From: Mycolicibacterium insubricum
Lineage (GTDB): Bacteria > Actinomycetota > Actinomycetes > Mycobacteriales > Mycobacteriaceae
Assembly (NCBI RefSeq): GCF_010731615.1
Contig: NZ_AP022618.1
Span: forward strand, 3,844,001 to 3,908,000
DNA length: 64,000 nucleotides
Direction of reading: 5' to 3'
Shown here: positions 30,634-38,372 of the stretch, one piece after another
Numbering within the stretch: position 1 is the stretch's first letter
How the letters are laid out: the number at the start of each line of letters is the position of its first letter
Program-made: the position numbers and the translations under genes
The notes under the pieces: generated by a model
Seen by the model: only the letters and a program-made list of their open reading frames with translations
Databases searched by the model: none
Told to the model about the DNA's origin: nothing

Positions 30634-30639
30634 ACGATA
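30634..30639 (-). promoter_or_regulatory. -10 hexamer for the riboswitch-tenA transcript
   Basis: TATCGT on the minus strand (TANNNT) places transcription start near 30627, right at the 5' edge of the aptamer. The leader would then be only about 75-80 nt, essentially riboswitch alone. No convincing -35 was seen. Confidence 0.45.
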
Positions 30640-30749
30640 ACCCCGGGCCCACGATGCGCGTAGCGGCGCGGTGGGCAGATCACCTCGGGCCGAGCCGCAC
30701 TGCGGCTAACATCGAGCACGCAATCGCCGGGTAACGGTCGGGGGACATC

Positions 30750-31034
30750 ATGGGCACCACACGAACCGTTCTGATCGCCACACTGATCATCGGCGCCGTG
30801 CCGGGCACAGTCGTGACCGCGGCACCGGCCACGGCGGACTGCACCACCTCCGGCGCCACCACGATCTGCTCCCAGGGTGAGGTTCGGGGCTCACCGAACG
30901 CGTCGCCGCCACGGACCAGCGGTCCGGCCTACCCGTATCCCTGTACCTATGACTATCTGTGCGGTAACGGCGGCGCGTCGATCATCTTCACGCCCGGCCG
31001 CCGCGGCGGCCGGGGACCCATCGGTGGCTGGTGA
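30750..31034 (+). CDS. small secreted protein, unknown function
   Basis: A 94-residue precursor. Signal peptide about residues 1-30 (MGTTRTVLIATLIIGAVPGT...ATA). The mature part begins DCTTSGATTICSQGEVRG, has four Cys residues (two likely disulfides), a Pro/Tyr stretch (PAYPYPCTYDYLCGNGG) and a Gly/Arg-rich end. A GGGGGA Shine-Dalgarno precedes the ATG. I recognise it only as a type of small exported mycobacterial protein; no function is known to me. Confidence 0.75.
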   Translation: MGTTRTVLIATLIIGAVPGTVVTAAPATADCTTSGATTICSQGEVRGSPNASPPRTSGPAYPYPCTYDYLCGNGGASIIFTPGRRGGRGPIGGW

Positions 31035-31086
31035 CCCGCACGGACATCACCGGAACCCCGCAGCCCGAACCGTCCAAGGAGTCAGC

Positions 31087-31446
31087 ATGGCCTTCCACAC
31101 CCCCGGAATTCACCGGACCCTCGCAAGCGCAATCGGCGTCGCCGCTCTGGTAGCGACTGCGCCGACAGCAGCAGCCGAACCACCGAACTGCACCGCCGCG
31201 GACCTGGCCGGCGTCGCGGGCGGAGTGACCGTGGCAACCTCGGCCTACCTGTTCACCCACCCCGAGGTCAACGGATTCTTCACCGGGCTCAAGGGCCTGA
31301 CCAAGGACGAGATGCGCAACAGGGTCGCCGACTATATGACCGACAATCCGCAGGTGGAATCGGAACTGCAGGGCATTCGTCAGCCGCTGGTCGACTTTCA
31401 CGCCCGGTGCGGCGGCGAGCCCGGCGACGTCACGCCCGGAGCCTGA
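31087..31446 (+). CDS. haemophore-like secreted protein (MHB domain)
   Basis: A 119-residue precursor with a signal peptide ending near TAAAEP. The mature domain NCTAADLAGVAGGVTVATSAYLFTHPEVNGFFTGL through VADYMTDNPQVESELQGIRQPLVDFHARCGG fits the mycobacterial haem-binding (Rv0203-type) fold, with one probable disulfide between the N- and C-terminal Cys. AAGGAG lies 6 nt before the ATG. It probably carries haem in the cell envelope; iron ligands cannot be fixed by eye. Confidence 0.8.
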   Translation: MAFHTPGIHRTLASAIGVAALVATAPTAAAEPPNCTAADLAGVAGGVTVATSAYLFTHPEVNGFFTGLKGLTKDEMRNRVADYMTDNPQVESELQGIRQPLVDFHARCGGEPGDVTPGA

Positions 31447-31491
31447 CACGCTGCTTCTCGCGACCGTGAGATCGGCGCCTCGTTTCCAAAT

Positions 31492-31513
31492 TGAGTGAAC
31501 ACTCGTACACTCA
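31492..31513 (+). promoter_or_regulatory. palindromic operator overlapping the promoter of the hydrolase-Clp_N gene
   Basis: A 22-bp inverted repeat TGAGTGnACnnnnGTnCACTCA (8 of 11 pairs match), with an additional GAGTG-AA-CACTC palindrome inside. It ends at the base before the ATG at 31514. A -10 TACACT (31506-31511) lies within the right arm. The pattern is that of TetR-family operators, so this gene is probably repressed by a regulator encoded elsewhere. Confidence 0.6.
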
Positions 31514-31519
31514 ATGCTC

Positions 31520-33493
31520 ATGAGTAGTAGCAGCGACGAGGAACGACGCCGCGAGGAACGACGCCGCGAGGTCCGCGCCCTGTCCGAGTTGGGGCTCACC
31601 GAGATCTCCAAGGCATCCGAAGGCATCCACGACACCCACCGCGCCATCTCAGATCGAGTGTTCCGGATCGTCCGGCTCGGCCTGGGACCGACGGTGCTGC
31701 CGGTGAAGGTGATCCACGACCTGATCACCGACGGCGTGTACAAGACCATCAGCGTGTCCACCCGGGCCGCGGGCTGGGCCAGCGGCAAGGTCGCCGACCT
31801 GCCCATGGAGTACGCGCCGTCGGAGACCGTGTACGGAGCCGGAATCATCGGCGCCGTCAACGGCCTGATCGGCGACGAACTCGCCGACGCGCGTTCCCCG
31901 CTGGCCGCGACCGACGACGACGGGATGACCGTCCGGGAGGACGGGCTGGCGGTCCCGGTGACCCGAACCCGGCTCGCCGAGGCCTTCCCCACCGCCACCG
32001 GGCGGATTGCGATCTTCGTCCACGGCCTGGTCGAAACCGAGCACGTGTGGTGGTACCGCGCCGACCGCAGCTACGGCGAGCACCTGGCCGACGCGCACGA
32101 CATCACCCCGGTCTACCTGCGCTACAACACCGGCCGCCGGATCTCGCACAACGGGCGCACCATGGCCGCGCTGATCAACGACCTGGTACGGGACTGGCCG
32201 ACACCGGTCACCGACATCAGCCTGATCGGCCACTCGATGGGCGGCCTAGTGGCCCGCAGCGCGGCGCACCACGCGGTGGCGGCGGGGATGAGCTGGCCGG
32301 CGCTGGTCGGCGCGACCATCAGCCTGGGCACCCCGCACGCGGGGGCGCCGCTGGAGAACATCGCCCATCACGGTGCGGCGCTGCTGGAGAAGCTGCCGGA
32401 GACTGAGGCATTCGCGCGGCTGCTGCGCCGTCGCAGCGGCGGCATCCGCGACCTGCGCGCCGGATCCCTCGTCGACACCGACTGGTCCGGGCGCGATCCC
32501 GAGGACCTCGGCAAGGTAATCGCCGCCGAGATCCCGCTGCTGCCGGATACCCGGCATTACTTCGCCTCGGCGACGGTGACTCGCAGCCCCACCCATCCCA
32601 TCGGCCGGCTCATCGGCGACGGCCTGGTCATGCACACCAGCGCGTCGGGTACCCACCGGGCCCGCCGTATCGAATTCGACCCGGGCAACGGAGTACACGT
32701 CGGCCGGGCCCACCACTTCACGTTGCTCAGCCATCCCGAGATCGCCGAATCGCTGACACTGTGGCTCGGGCCCGACGCCCCAACGGTTTTCGTCGTGGCC
32801 TCCGACGGCACCATCGATGCGCCGAAGGGGTTCACCACTCCCCGACGGCAACGGCCGACCCGGACCGTCGGGCTCCCGGTGACCCCGGATGCCGCAGCCC
32901 CCGACGGCACGGCTCCCGAGGACACGGCACCCGAGACTCCCGACGCCGAGACGGAAAGCCCGGAGACCGGCACTCCCGACGCCGAAGCTCCCGAGCCTGC
33001 CGCACCCGACTCCGCCGCATCCGAGTCCGCACCCGCCCCGGAGGCCGACGCCTTCGACCGGTTCACCGCGGCCGCCTGCGACGCCGTCATCGCGGCGCAG
33101 GACATCGCCCGCGCCGCGCGCAACGAGGCCATCACCCCCGGCCATCTGACCCTGGGCCTGCTCGGCGACCCGGACTCGCGGGCGGTGAAACTGCTTGCCG
33201 CACAGGGTATCGAACCGAGTGCCGTGCGTGCGGCCGTCGTCGTCACGCCGGGCGACGGAGAGCCCGACGAGGTGCTCCCGCTCGAGGACGCGACGCGCGC
33301 GGTGTTCGAACTGACCTTCCGGGAGGCGGTGCTGCTCGGCCACGACTACATCGGGACCGAGCATCTGCTGCTGGCACTGGTGGAAGCCGAGGACGACGGC
33401 GGACCGCTGCACCGCCTCGGCGTCGTCGGCAGCCGCCTGCGCGCCGACGTTGCCGCGCCGCCGGCCCCCGAGGTCCCGACGACGGTGTCCTGA
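31520..33493 (+). CDS. alpha/beta-hydrolase fused to a C-terminal Clp N-domain
   Basis: About 657 residues in four parts. (1) Charged Glu/Arg-rich N-terminus and a helical region. (2) Alpha/beta-hydrolase with IAIFVHGLVETEHVWW (oxyanion), nucleophile Ser239 in LIGHSMGGLVARSAA, ISLGTPHAGAP, and a likely catalytic His in VGRAHHFTLLSHPE; closest to lipase/PGAP1-type esterases. (3) A 57-residue Pro/Asp/Glu/Ala-rich linker (about 455-511). (4) A double Clp_N (R-domain) repeat (about 512-643) with ITPGHLTLGLL and LGHDYIGTEHLLLALVEAED, as in ClpC/ClpA. No AAA+ module is present. No signal peptide. Start is ATG 31514 or 31520; the latter is 8 nt from the -10. A Clp_N fragment lies downstream at 34159. 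Confidence 0.88.
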   Translation: MSSSSDEERRREERRREVRALSELGLTEISKASEGIHDTHRAISDRVFRIVRLGLGPTVLPVKVIHDLITDGVYKTISVSTRAAGWASGKVADLPMEYAPSETVYGAGIIGAVNGLIGDELADARSPLAATDDDGMTVREDGLAVPVTRTRLAEAFPTATGRIAIFVHGLVETEHVWWYRADRSYGEHLADAHDITPVYLRYNTGRRISHNGRTMAALINDLVRDWPTPVTDISLIGHSMGGLVARSAAHHAVAAGMSWPALVGATISLGTPHAGAPLENIAHHGAALLEKLPETEAFARLLRRRSGGIRDLRAGSLVDTDWSGRDPEDLGKVIAAEIPLLPDTRHYFASATVTRSPTHPIGRLIGDGLVMHTSASGTHRARRIEFDPGNGVHVGRAHHFTLLSHPEIAESLTLWLGPDAPTVFVVASDGTIDAPKGFTTPRRQRPTRTVGLPVTPDAAAPDGTAPEDTAPETPDAETESPETGTPDAEAPEPAAPDSAASESAPAPEADAFDRFTAAACDAVIAAQDIARAARNEAITPGHLTLGLLGDPDSRAVKLLAAQGIEPSAVRAAVVVTPGDGEPDEVLPLEDATRAVFELTFREAVLLGHDYIGTEHLLLALVEAEDDGGPLHRLGVVGSRLRADVAAPPAPEVPTTVS

Positions 33494-33600
33494 CGGCCAC
33501 GCGTCGCATCGATCTGCCCGGGTCCGGTTCCGTCACCAGGCGGGCCGGCAAACTCCAAACCGCTACGCGCAGCGACGCCCGCACGGTATGAATCTTGACC

Positions 33601-34125
33601 ATGGCGATCAATCTGCATGACGTGTTGAGCGAATCGGACTTTCAGCTCGTCCACGCGACCCGGCCCGCCGAGCTGCGCGAACTCGATGAGGACGCATTGC
33701 TCGATCTGCATGCCCGGGTCCGGCGGGCCCGCAACAAGCATGTCGGGGTGTACCGTCGCGAAGCCGCCGCGCGGGTGGTGCGCAAAGGTGCCCGCGGCGC
33801 CGCCCGGCCGGCCAACGTACGCAACGCCACGCGCGCGGAGGTCTTCGAGGATGCCCTGGCCCGGGTGAGCCGCCAGCTCGGCGTCGCGGCACGTCAGAGC
33901 GCGCTGGAGCTCAAGGAGCTGCGGCTGGCCCAGGCCACCGGCGCCCCGGCCAAGAAGGCTCCGGCGAAGACCGCCGCGAAGAAGTCGGTGAAGGCCGCCC
34001 CCAAGTCCGCCGCCAAAAAACGGGTGACCACGGACCAGACTCGAGCCAATCCCGGCCGAATCAAGCGTGAGGCCGGAACAAAAGCCGCCGGCGCCCGTCG
34101 CCAGGCCAAGCGCGACGCCCGCTGA
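33601..34125 (+). CDS. small basic protein with histone H1-like Lys/Ala tail
   Basis: A 174-residue protein. The N-terminal half is helical and charged (FQLVHATRPAELRELDEDALLDLHARVRRARNKH); the C-terminal third is a low-complexity Ala/Lys/Pro tail (KKAPAKTAAKKSVKAAPKSAAKK, split here: KKAPAKTAAKKS then VKAAPKSAAKK) like those of HupB and histone H1. DNA or RNA binding is likely but unproven. A -10 TATGAAT ends 7 nt before the ATG at 33601, predicting a leaderless mRNA. Confidence 0.75.
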   Translation: MAINLHDVLSESDFQLVHATRPAELRELDEDALLDLHARVRRARNKHVGVYRREAAARVVRKGARGAARPANVRNATRAEVFEDALARVSRQLGVAARQSALELKELRLAQATGAPAKKAPAKTAAKKSVKAAPKSAAKKRVTTDQTRANPGRIKREAGTKAAGARRQAKRDAR

Positions 34126-34158
34126 CGGGCGCCGCGTCGATCAGCCCGTGATCGATGG

Positions 34159-34320
34159 GTGGCCGGATTCCCCGCCCGGCACCCGGGCCACATCTATGTC
34201 TGGACCGAGCACCTGCTGGAGGCCGAGCCGCCGGACGGGCCGCTGCACCGGCTCGGGCTGGACAAGCTGGCCGATCTTCCGAGGCTGCTTCCCGGGGGGG
34301 GCGACCCGACCGGCTGCTGA
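34159..34320 (+). pseudogene. remnant of a Clp N-domain
   Basis: In the frame of the TGG at 34201 the DNA reads GHIYVWTEHLLEAEPPDGPLH then RLGLDKLADLPRLLPGGG and stops at 34318. This matches the second Clp_N repeat of the protein at 31520 (GHDYIGTEHLLLALVEAEDD..GPLHRLG) with a 4-residue deletion. No start codon with a ribosome site and no first repeat are present, and a run of eight Gs follows (34293-34300). The rest of the 339-bp gap 34126-34464 holds nothing else recognisable. Confidence 0.65.
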
Positions 34321-34464
34321 GCAGTGGCTGCGGGCCGGCGGCATTCGGCCGACATTTCGGTCCGCCAAATGGTGATCACGCGCCGCCGGGGAATGTGTTT
34401 GACTGACCCGGACAGCAAAATCCCGGGTCGCACACCGACCCGCAACGACGTGTGAGGTACTCCA

Positions 34465-34791
34465 TTGACAAACCCTTATGAAGGTCAGCCGGGCGGCATG
34501 CCGGCAAACGGTCCGGGTCAACCGGGCGGGGCTCCTGGACCGGCACCGGACAATAACTTGGTTTGGGCCATCCTGTGCACCGTGCTCTGCTGTCTGCCGC
34601 TGGGCGTCGTATCGATCGTGAAATCCACCCAGGTCAACGGGCTGTGGGCACAGGGCCAGTACGACGCGGCCCGCAAGTCCGCCGACGACGCCAAGAAGTT
34701 CGCCATGTGGGGCGCCATCGCCGGCGCCATCGTCTTCGTGATCGCCATCATCGTGAACGTGGCGAGCTATTCCAGCATGTCGAGTATGTAA
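34465..34791 (+). CDS. CD225/dispanin family membrane protein
   Basis: A 108-residue protein with a Pro/Gly-rich cytosolic N-terminus, a first re-entrant or membrane segment with the CD225 pattern NNLVWAILCTVLCCLPLGVV, a conserved loop (SIVKSTQVNGLWAQGQYDAARKSADDAKKF, shortened: VNGLWAQGQYDAARKSADD), and a C-terminal membrane helix. The TTG start at 34465 follows GAGG by about 8 nt; the next ATG would delete much of the N-terminus but not the domain. It is directly followed by a DUF2752 gene, a pairing common in bacteria. Function in bacteria is unknown. Confidence 0.85.
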   Translation: MTNPYEGQPGGMPANGPGQPGGAPGPAPDNNLVWAILCTVLCCLPLGVVSIVKSTQVNGLWAQGQYDAARKSADDAKKFAMWGAIAGAIVFVIAIIVNVASYSSMSSM

Positions 34792-34804
34792 AGGGTCACC
34801 CGTC

Positions 34805-35275
34805 ATGCTGCCCACGCAGCAACCCACCGAACACCCGACCGCCGGCCACCGGTGCACGACGCCTCCGGGCCTCGCGCGCCGGTTGGTCGCGCCGGTTGCA
34901 ATGGCCGCGGGTGCGGGGTCGGTGTGCGCCGCGATCTGGTTCGCCGATCCGACCACACCGGGCGGCCTCATCCCGCCCTGCCCGACCCGGACGCTGCTGG
35001 GTATCGACTGCCCGGGCTGCGGGACCTGCCGGATGCTGTACTCGTTGCTGCACGGCGACCTGCCCGCAGCGCTGCACTACAACGCGCTCGCGCTGGTGGC
35101 CGTGATCGTCCTCGTCGTGACATTCGTGCTGTGGACCCGCAACCGAATTCTCGGCCGGGCCCACAGATCCTGGACGACACTGCGTTTCGCGCCGATCGTG
35201 ACACTGGTCATCGTCGGCATCTGGTTCGTCATCCGGAACATCCCGGTCGCACCGTTCACTGGCCTCTACGTCTGA
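34805..35275 (+). CDS. DUF2752 family membrane protein
   Basis: A 156-residue protein with three membrane segments. The family signature is clear: PCPTRTLLGIDCPGCGTCRM followed by LLHGDLPAALHYNALALVAV. The CPxxTLLGxxCPGCGxxR cysteines may bind metal or form disulfides. It starts 13 nt after the CD225 gene with AAAGGG upstream, so the two are probably one transcription unit and may form a complex. Confidence 0.87.
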   Translation: MLPTQQPTEHPTAGHRCTTPPGLARRLVAPVAMAAGAGSVCAAIWFADPTTPGGLIPPCPTRTLLGIDCPGCGTCRMLYSLLHGDLPAALHYNALALVAVIVLVVTFVLWTRNRILGRAHRSWTTLRFAPIVTLVIVGIWFVIRNIPVAPFTGLYV

Positions 35276-35368
35276 CTCCCCCCGGCCATCGGGGATCACC
35301 AGGAGGCGCAACCGAAACGACGCACGAATACACCGGCCGCACCGCCGCCGCCCGGTACGGTGGCAGCC

Positions 35369-36394
35369 ATGTGCACCCGAGTGATGTGGCCCGACGCCAA
35401 CGGCGCTGTCCTGGTCGGCCGAAACATGGACTTCCACTTTGACCTCGACACCAACCTGTGGAAGCTGCCCCGCGGCGCGAAGCGCGACGACGGGGTCGCC
35501 GGGAAACTGACCTGGACCGCCAAGTACGGCAGCGTGGTGGCCACCGCCATGGACATCTTCACCGTCGACGGCATGAACGAGGCCGGATTGAGCGGGCACA
35601 TCCTGTGGCTGGCCGAGTCGAACTACGGCACACTCGACGACTCCCGTCCGGCACTGAGCCAGGCGATCTGGCTGCAGTACCTGCTGGACAACTTCGCCAC
35701 CGTCGCCGAGGCGGTGGAATGGATGGCGCAGAACAACGTCCAGGTCGCGCCGATGATCGATCCGGCCTCCGGGGAGAAGCCTCAGCTGCACCTAGCCCTC
35801 GACGATGCCACCGGGGACTCGGCCATCATCGAGTACATCGATGGGGAGCTGCAGATCCACCATGACCGCAGCTACCACGTGATGACGAACTCCCCGCCGT
35901 TCGACGAGCAGCTGAAGCTGGTCGGCCAGTTCGACGGGTTGGGCGGGGACAAACCGCTGCCCGGGTCGACGCTGGCCGCCGACCGCTTCGCCCGCGCCAC
36001 CTACTACGTCGGCCGGCTGTCAGAACCCAAGACCCAGCTCGAGGCGATCGCCGCGATGTTCAGCGTGATGCGCAACGCCGCCCAGCCGTTCCGCATCCCG
36101 GATCCCGGCAAACCCGACGCGTCCCAAACCATCTGGCAGACGGTGTGCGACTTGACGAATAAGCGGTTCGTCTACGAGTCGACGACGCGGCCCAACATCG
36201 TCTGGGTGGACCTGGCCGACCTCGATTTCAGCGAGGGCAGTCCGGTGCTGAAGCTCGATCTGATGGGCAAGCTGTCGTTGGAGGGTGGTATCGCCGGCAA
36301 CGTCAGCTCCCAGTTCGCCGACTGCGGTCCGTTGAACTTCCTGACACTCACCGTGATGAACGAGTTGCTGGCGGCCAAACAGAAACAGAGCTGA
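35369..36394 (+). CDS. linear-amide C-N hydrolase (choloylglycine/penicillin V acylase, Ntn family)
   Basis: A 341-residue Ntn hydrolase. Cys2, exposed once Met1 is removed, is the nucleophile (MCTRVMWPDANG), with Arg18 and Asp21 in the positions known from bile-salt hydrolases (GRNMDFHFD). GMNEAGLSGHILWL and the EYIDGELQIHHDRSYHVMTN stretch also fit. No signal peptide, so it is cytosolic. The substrate may be an N-acyl amino acid, lactone or beta-lactam-like amide. The ATG at 35369 is preferred over a GTG at 35360 because it puts Cys at position 2; a -10 TACGGT ends 7 nt upstream (leaderless). Confidence 0.9.
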   Translation: MCTRVMWPDANGAVLVGRNMDFHFDLDTNLWKLPRGAKRDDGVAGKLTWTAKYGSVVATAMDIFTVDGMNEAGLSGHILWLAESNYGTLDDSRPALSQAIWLQYLLDNFATVAEAVEWMAQNNVQVAPMIDPASGEKPQLHLALDDATGDSAIIEYIDGELQIHHDRSYHVMTNSPPFDEQLKLVGQFDGLGGDKPLPGSTLAADRFARATYYVGRLSEPKTQLEAIAAMFSVMRNAAQPFRIPDPGKPDASQTIWQTVCDLTNKRFVYESTTRPNIVWVDLADLDFSEGSPVLKLDLMGKLSLEGGIAGNVSSQFADCGPLNFLTLTVMNELLAAKQKQS

Positions 36395-36430
36395 CCCGAG
36401 TGGGCCGGCCCGGACCCCGGGCCGGCCCGC

Positions 36431-36471
36431 GCATAAAAATGCGGCCGTACACAGTCACTGTGTACGGCCGC
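36431..36471 (-). terminator. intrinsic terminator, strong hairpin with U-tract on the minus strand
   Basis: Perfect 14-bp arms GCGGCCGTACACAG (36441-36454) and CTGTGTACGGCCGC (36458-36471) around a 3-nt loop. On the minus strand the stem is followed by ATTTTTATG (five Ts at 36439-36435), a textbook intrinsic terminator and rare in mycobacteria. It would end the GH13 operon and the mini-gene; the stem alone may also act on the plus-strand Ntn hydrolase mRNA. Confidence 0.85.
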
Positions 36472-36489
36472 CGAAGTCGGGACGGGTGG

Positions 36490-36552
36490 TTAGCGGGCGG
36501 GGTGGTGCCGGTGGAACAACCGGAACGGCACCCAGCGGAGGTCGAGCAGCAT
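36490..36552 (-). CDS. predicted 20-residue small protein or peptide, unknown
   Basis: Minus-strand ORF encoding MLLDLRWVPF then RLFHRHHPAR, ending TAA 18 nt before the terminator stem. Immediately upstream is GAGAGGTGATGAC-ATG, with eight bases (GAGGTGAT) complementary to the 16S anti-Shine-Dalgarno, better than at almost any other gene here. The peptide is amphipathic with a basic, His-rich end (pI high) and two aromatic residues. It may be the last cistron of the transporter-LLM-lactate monooxygenase-GH13 operon (GH13 stop is 180 nt upstream) or have its own promoter in the AT-rich gap. No family recognised. Confidence 0.5.
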   Translation of the reverse strand: MLLDLRWVPFRLFHRHHPAR

Positions 36553-36731
36553 GTCATCACCTCTCAATCTGGCTAACTCGTCGAGCCCTGACGGCTCCTG
36601 TGATACCTAAGTTAGACCCGGTTTTTAAGGCGCCCGGTATTGAAACGTAATTAATCCCTAAGATCTTGCGCGGCCACCGGAACGCTGCCCCGGGGCACGA
36701 CCAGGGCGGATCGCGCCGCCATCAACGCACG

Positions 36732-38372
36732 TCAGAGCGCTGTGGGTGCGATCTGCACCCACACGGCGGCGTCCGGAGCCAGTTCTTTTCCAGACCGTGC
36801 GACAGCATCGGGTACCGATGCCAACAACACGCTGAGCCCATCCGGCAGCGTCACCGGACGCTCCGAGGTGTTCACCCAGCAGCCCAGATCACCGCGGCGC
36901 AGAGCCAGCACGCCGTCCAATGACTCCAGCCAGCGCGGCGGCCCCGCGTCGCGCCACCACCGGTTGCGCAGCGCCAGGGCCGCGCGGTACAGCGACAGGA
37001 ACGACGACGGGTCGTCGCGCTGGGCGGCGACCGAATGGGCACCCCAGTGCGGGGGTTGCGGCAGCCAGGTTGGCACCGCCGCGGGTGAGAAACCGTAGGG
37101 CGCGGCGCCGCCCGACCAGGGCAGCGGCACCCGGCAGCCGTCGCGCCCGACATCGGTGAATCCGGACTGGGCGAACGTCGGGTCCTGGCGCACCTCGTCG
37201 GGCAGCACCTCGACCTCCTCCAGGCCGAGCTCCTCGCCCTGGTACACATACGCCGTGCCGGGCAGCGCCAGCTGCAGCAGCGCGCACGCCCGAGCCCGGC
37301 GGCGCCCCAGTTCGTGGTCGGCCGCCTCCTGTGCCCAGCGCTTGCGCTCCCAGTCGGTGCCGACGAGATGTTCGGGCTGCGAGCGCGCGTAGCGGGTCAC
37401 CGTGCGGGTCACGTCGTGGTTGGACAGTACCCAGGTGGGCGGCGCCCCGACCGACGCGGCGGCCACCGTGGCGTCGTCAATCACCTCCCGCAGGCTCGCC
37501 GCCCGCCACGGTGCGCGCAGGAAGTCGAACTGGAACGCGGTGTGCAGCTCGTCGGGGCGCAGGTACCGGGCCAGCCGCTCGTTGTCGGCCACCCAGGCCT
37601 CGGCGATGAACACCGGCTCCGGGTCGTATTCGGCGGCCACCGACCGCCAGCCGCGGTAGATCGCGTGCACCCCATCCTGGTCCCACGCCGGATGCGTTGC
37701 GCTGTCGAGCATTCCGATGCCGGCGTCGCGGTCGGGCAGACCGGCGGCCTTCACCAGACCGTGCGCGACGTCGATGCGGAACCCGTCGACACCGCGGTCG
37801 AACCAGAACCGCAGCACGTCCTCGAACTCCCGGCGCACCTCGGGGTGTTCCCAGTTCAGGTCGGGCTGGGCGGGAGCGAACAGGTGCAGGTACCAGCTGC
37901 CGTCGGGCACCCGGGTCCAGGCGGGCCCGCCGAACACGCTCTGCCAGTCGTTGGGCGGCCGTTCGCCGCCGGGGCCGCGGCCGGGCCGGAAGTGGTAGCG
38001 CTCACGCGCACCCGGCTCGCCGGCGAGTGCGGCGGTGAACCACCGGTGCGCCGACGAGGTGTGGTTGGGCACGATGTCGAGCAGCACCCGCAGCCCGGCG
38101 GTGTGCGCCTCATCGAGGAAATCCTGTGCAGCGCCCAGTGTTCCGTACACCGGGTCGATGTCGCAGTAGTCCGCGACGTCGTAGCCGGCGTCGGCCTGCG
38201 GGGACGGGTACCACGGGTTGATCCACAGGGCGTCGACGCCGAGGTCTTTCAGGTAGTCCAGCCGGGACCGCAGTCCCGCGATGTCCCCGATGCCGTCGCC
38301 GCTGCCGTCGGCGAAGCTGCGGATGTAGACCTGGTAGACGACGGCGGTCTGCCACCACCCGGCGGTGCTCAC
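36732..38372 (-). CDS. GH13 alpha-glucosidase
   Basis: A 546-residue retaining glycoside hydrolase family 13 enzyme (oligo-1,6-/alpha-glucosidase type; AglA-like). Conserved regions: [17 protein letters not shown] (I), [12 protein letters not shown] (II, nucleophile Asp), VFIAEAWV (III, acid/base Glu) and [13 protein letters not shown] (IV). [22 protein letters not shown] segment near the N-terminus is typical of the group acting on short malto-oligosaccharides or isomaltosides. The GTG at 38372 overlaps the upstream stop by 4 nt (GTGA); the frame runs further upstream to 38984 but overlaps the neighbouring gene and is not GH13. Confidence 0.92.
   Translation of the reverse strand: MSTAGWWQTAVVYQVYIRSFADGSGDGIGDIAGLRSRLDYLKDLGVDALWINPWYPSPQADAGYDVADYCDIDPVYGTLGAAQDFLDEAHTAGLRVLLDIVPNHTSSAHRWFTAALAGEPGARERYHFRPGRGPGGERPPNDWQSVFGGPAWTRVPDGSWYLHLFAPAQPDLNWEHPEVRREFEDVLRFWFDRGVDGFRIDVAHGLVKAAGLPDRDAGIGMLDSATHPAWDQDGVHAIYRGWRSVAAEYDPEPVFIAEAWVADNERLARYLRPDELHTAFQFDFLRAPWRAASLREVIDDATVAAASVGAPPTWVLSNHDVTRTVTRYARSQPEHLVGTDWERKRWAQEAADHELGRRRARACALLQLALPGTAYVYQGEELGLEEVEVLPDEVRQDPTFAQSGFTDVGRDGCRVPLPWSGGAAPYGFSPAAVPTWLPQPPHWGAHSVAAQRDDPSSFLSLYRAALALRNRWWRDAGPPRWLESLDGVLALRRGDLGCWVNTSERPVTLPDGLSVLLASVPDAVARSGKELAPDAAVWVQIAPTAL

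Larger units (their letters stand above)
36395..36731. other. intergenic region with terminator, predicted 20-residue ORF and AT-rich segment
   Basis: The 337-bp gap between the convergent Ntn hydrolase and GH13 genes contains a strong hairpin (36441-36471), a minus-strand mini-gene (36490-36552), a small hairpin GAGCC/GGCTC near 36584-36598 and an unusually AT-rich stretch (about 36601-36665). In the latter a minus-strand -10 such as TAACTT (36608-36613) is possible. Confidence 0.7.

Noticed and set aside
27872..36552. Prophage or integrative element at tRNA-Arg
   Set aside because: No integrase, excisionase, capsid or mobilisation gene and no second copy of the tRNA 3' end was found in the window; kept only as a low-weight island hypothesis.
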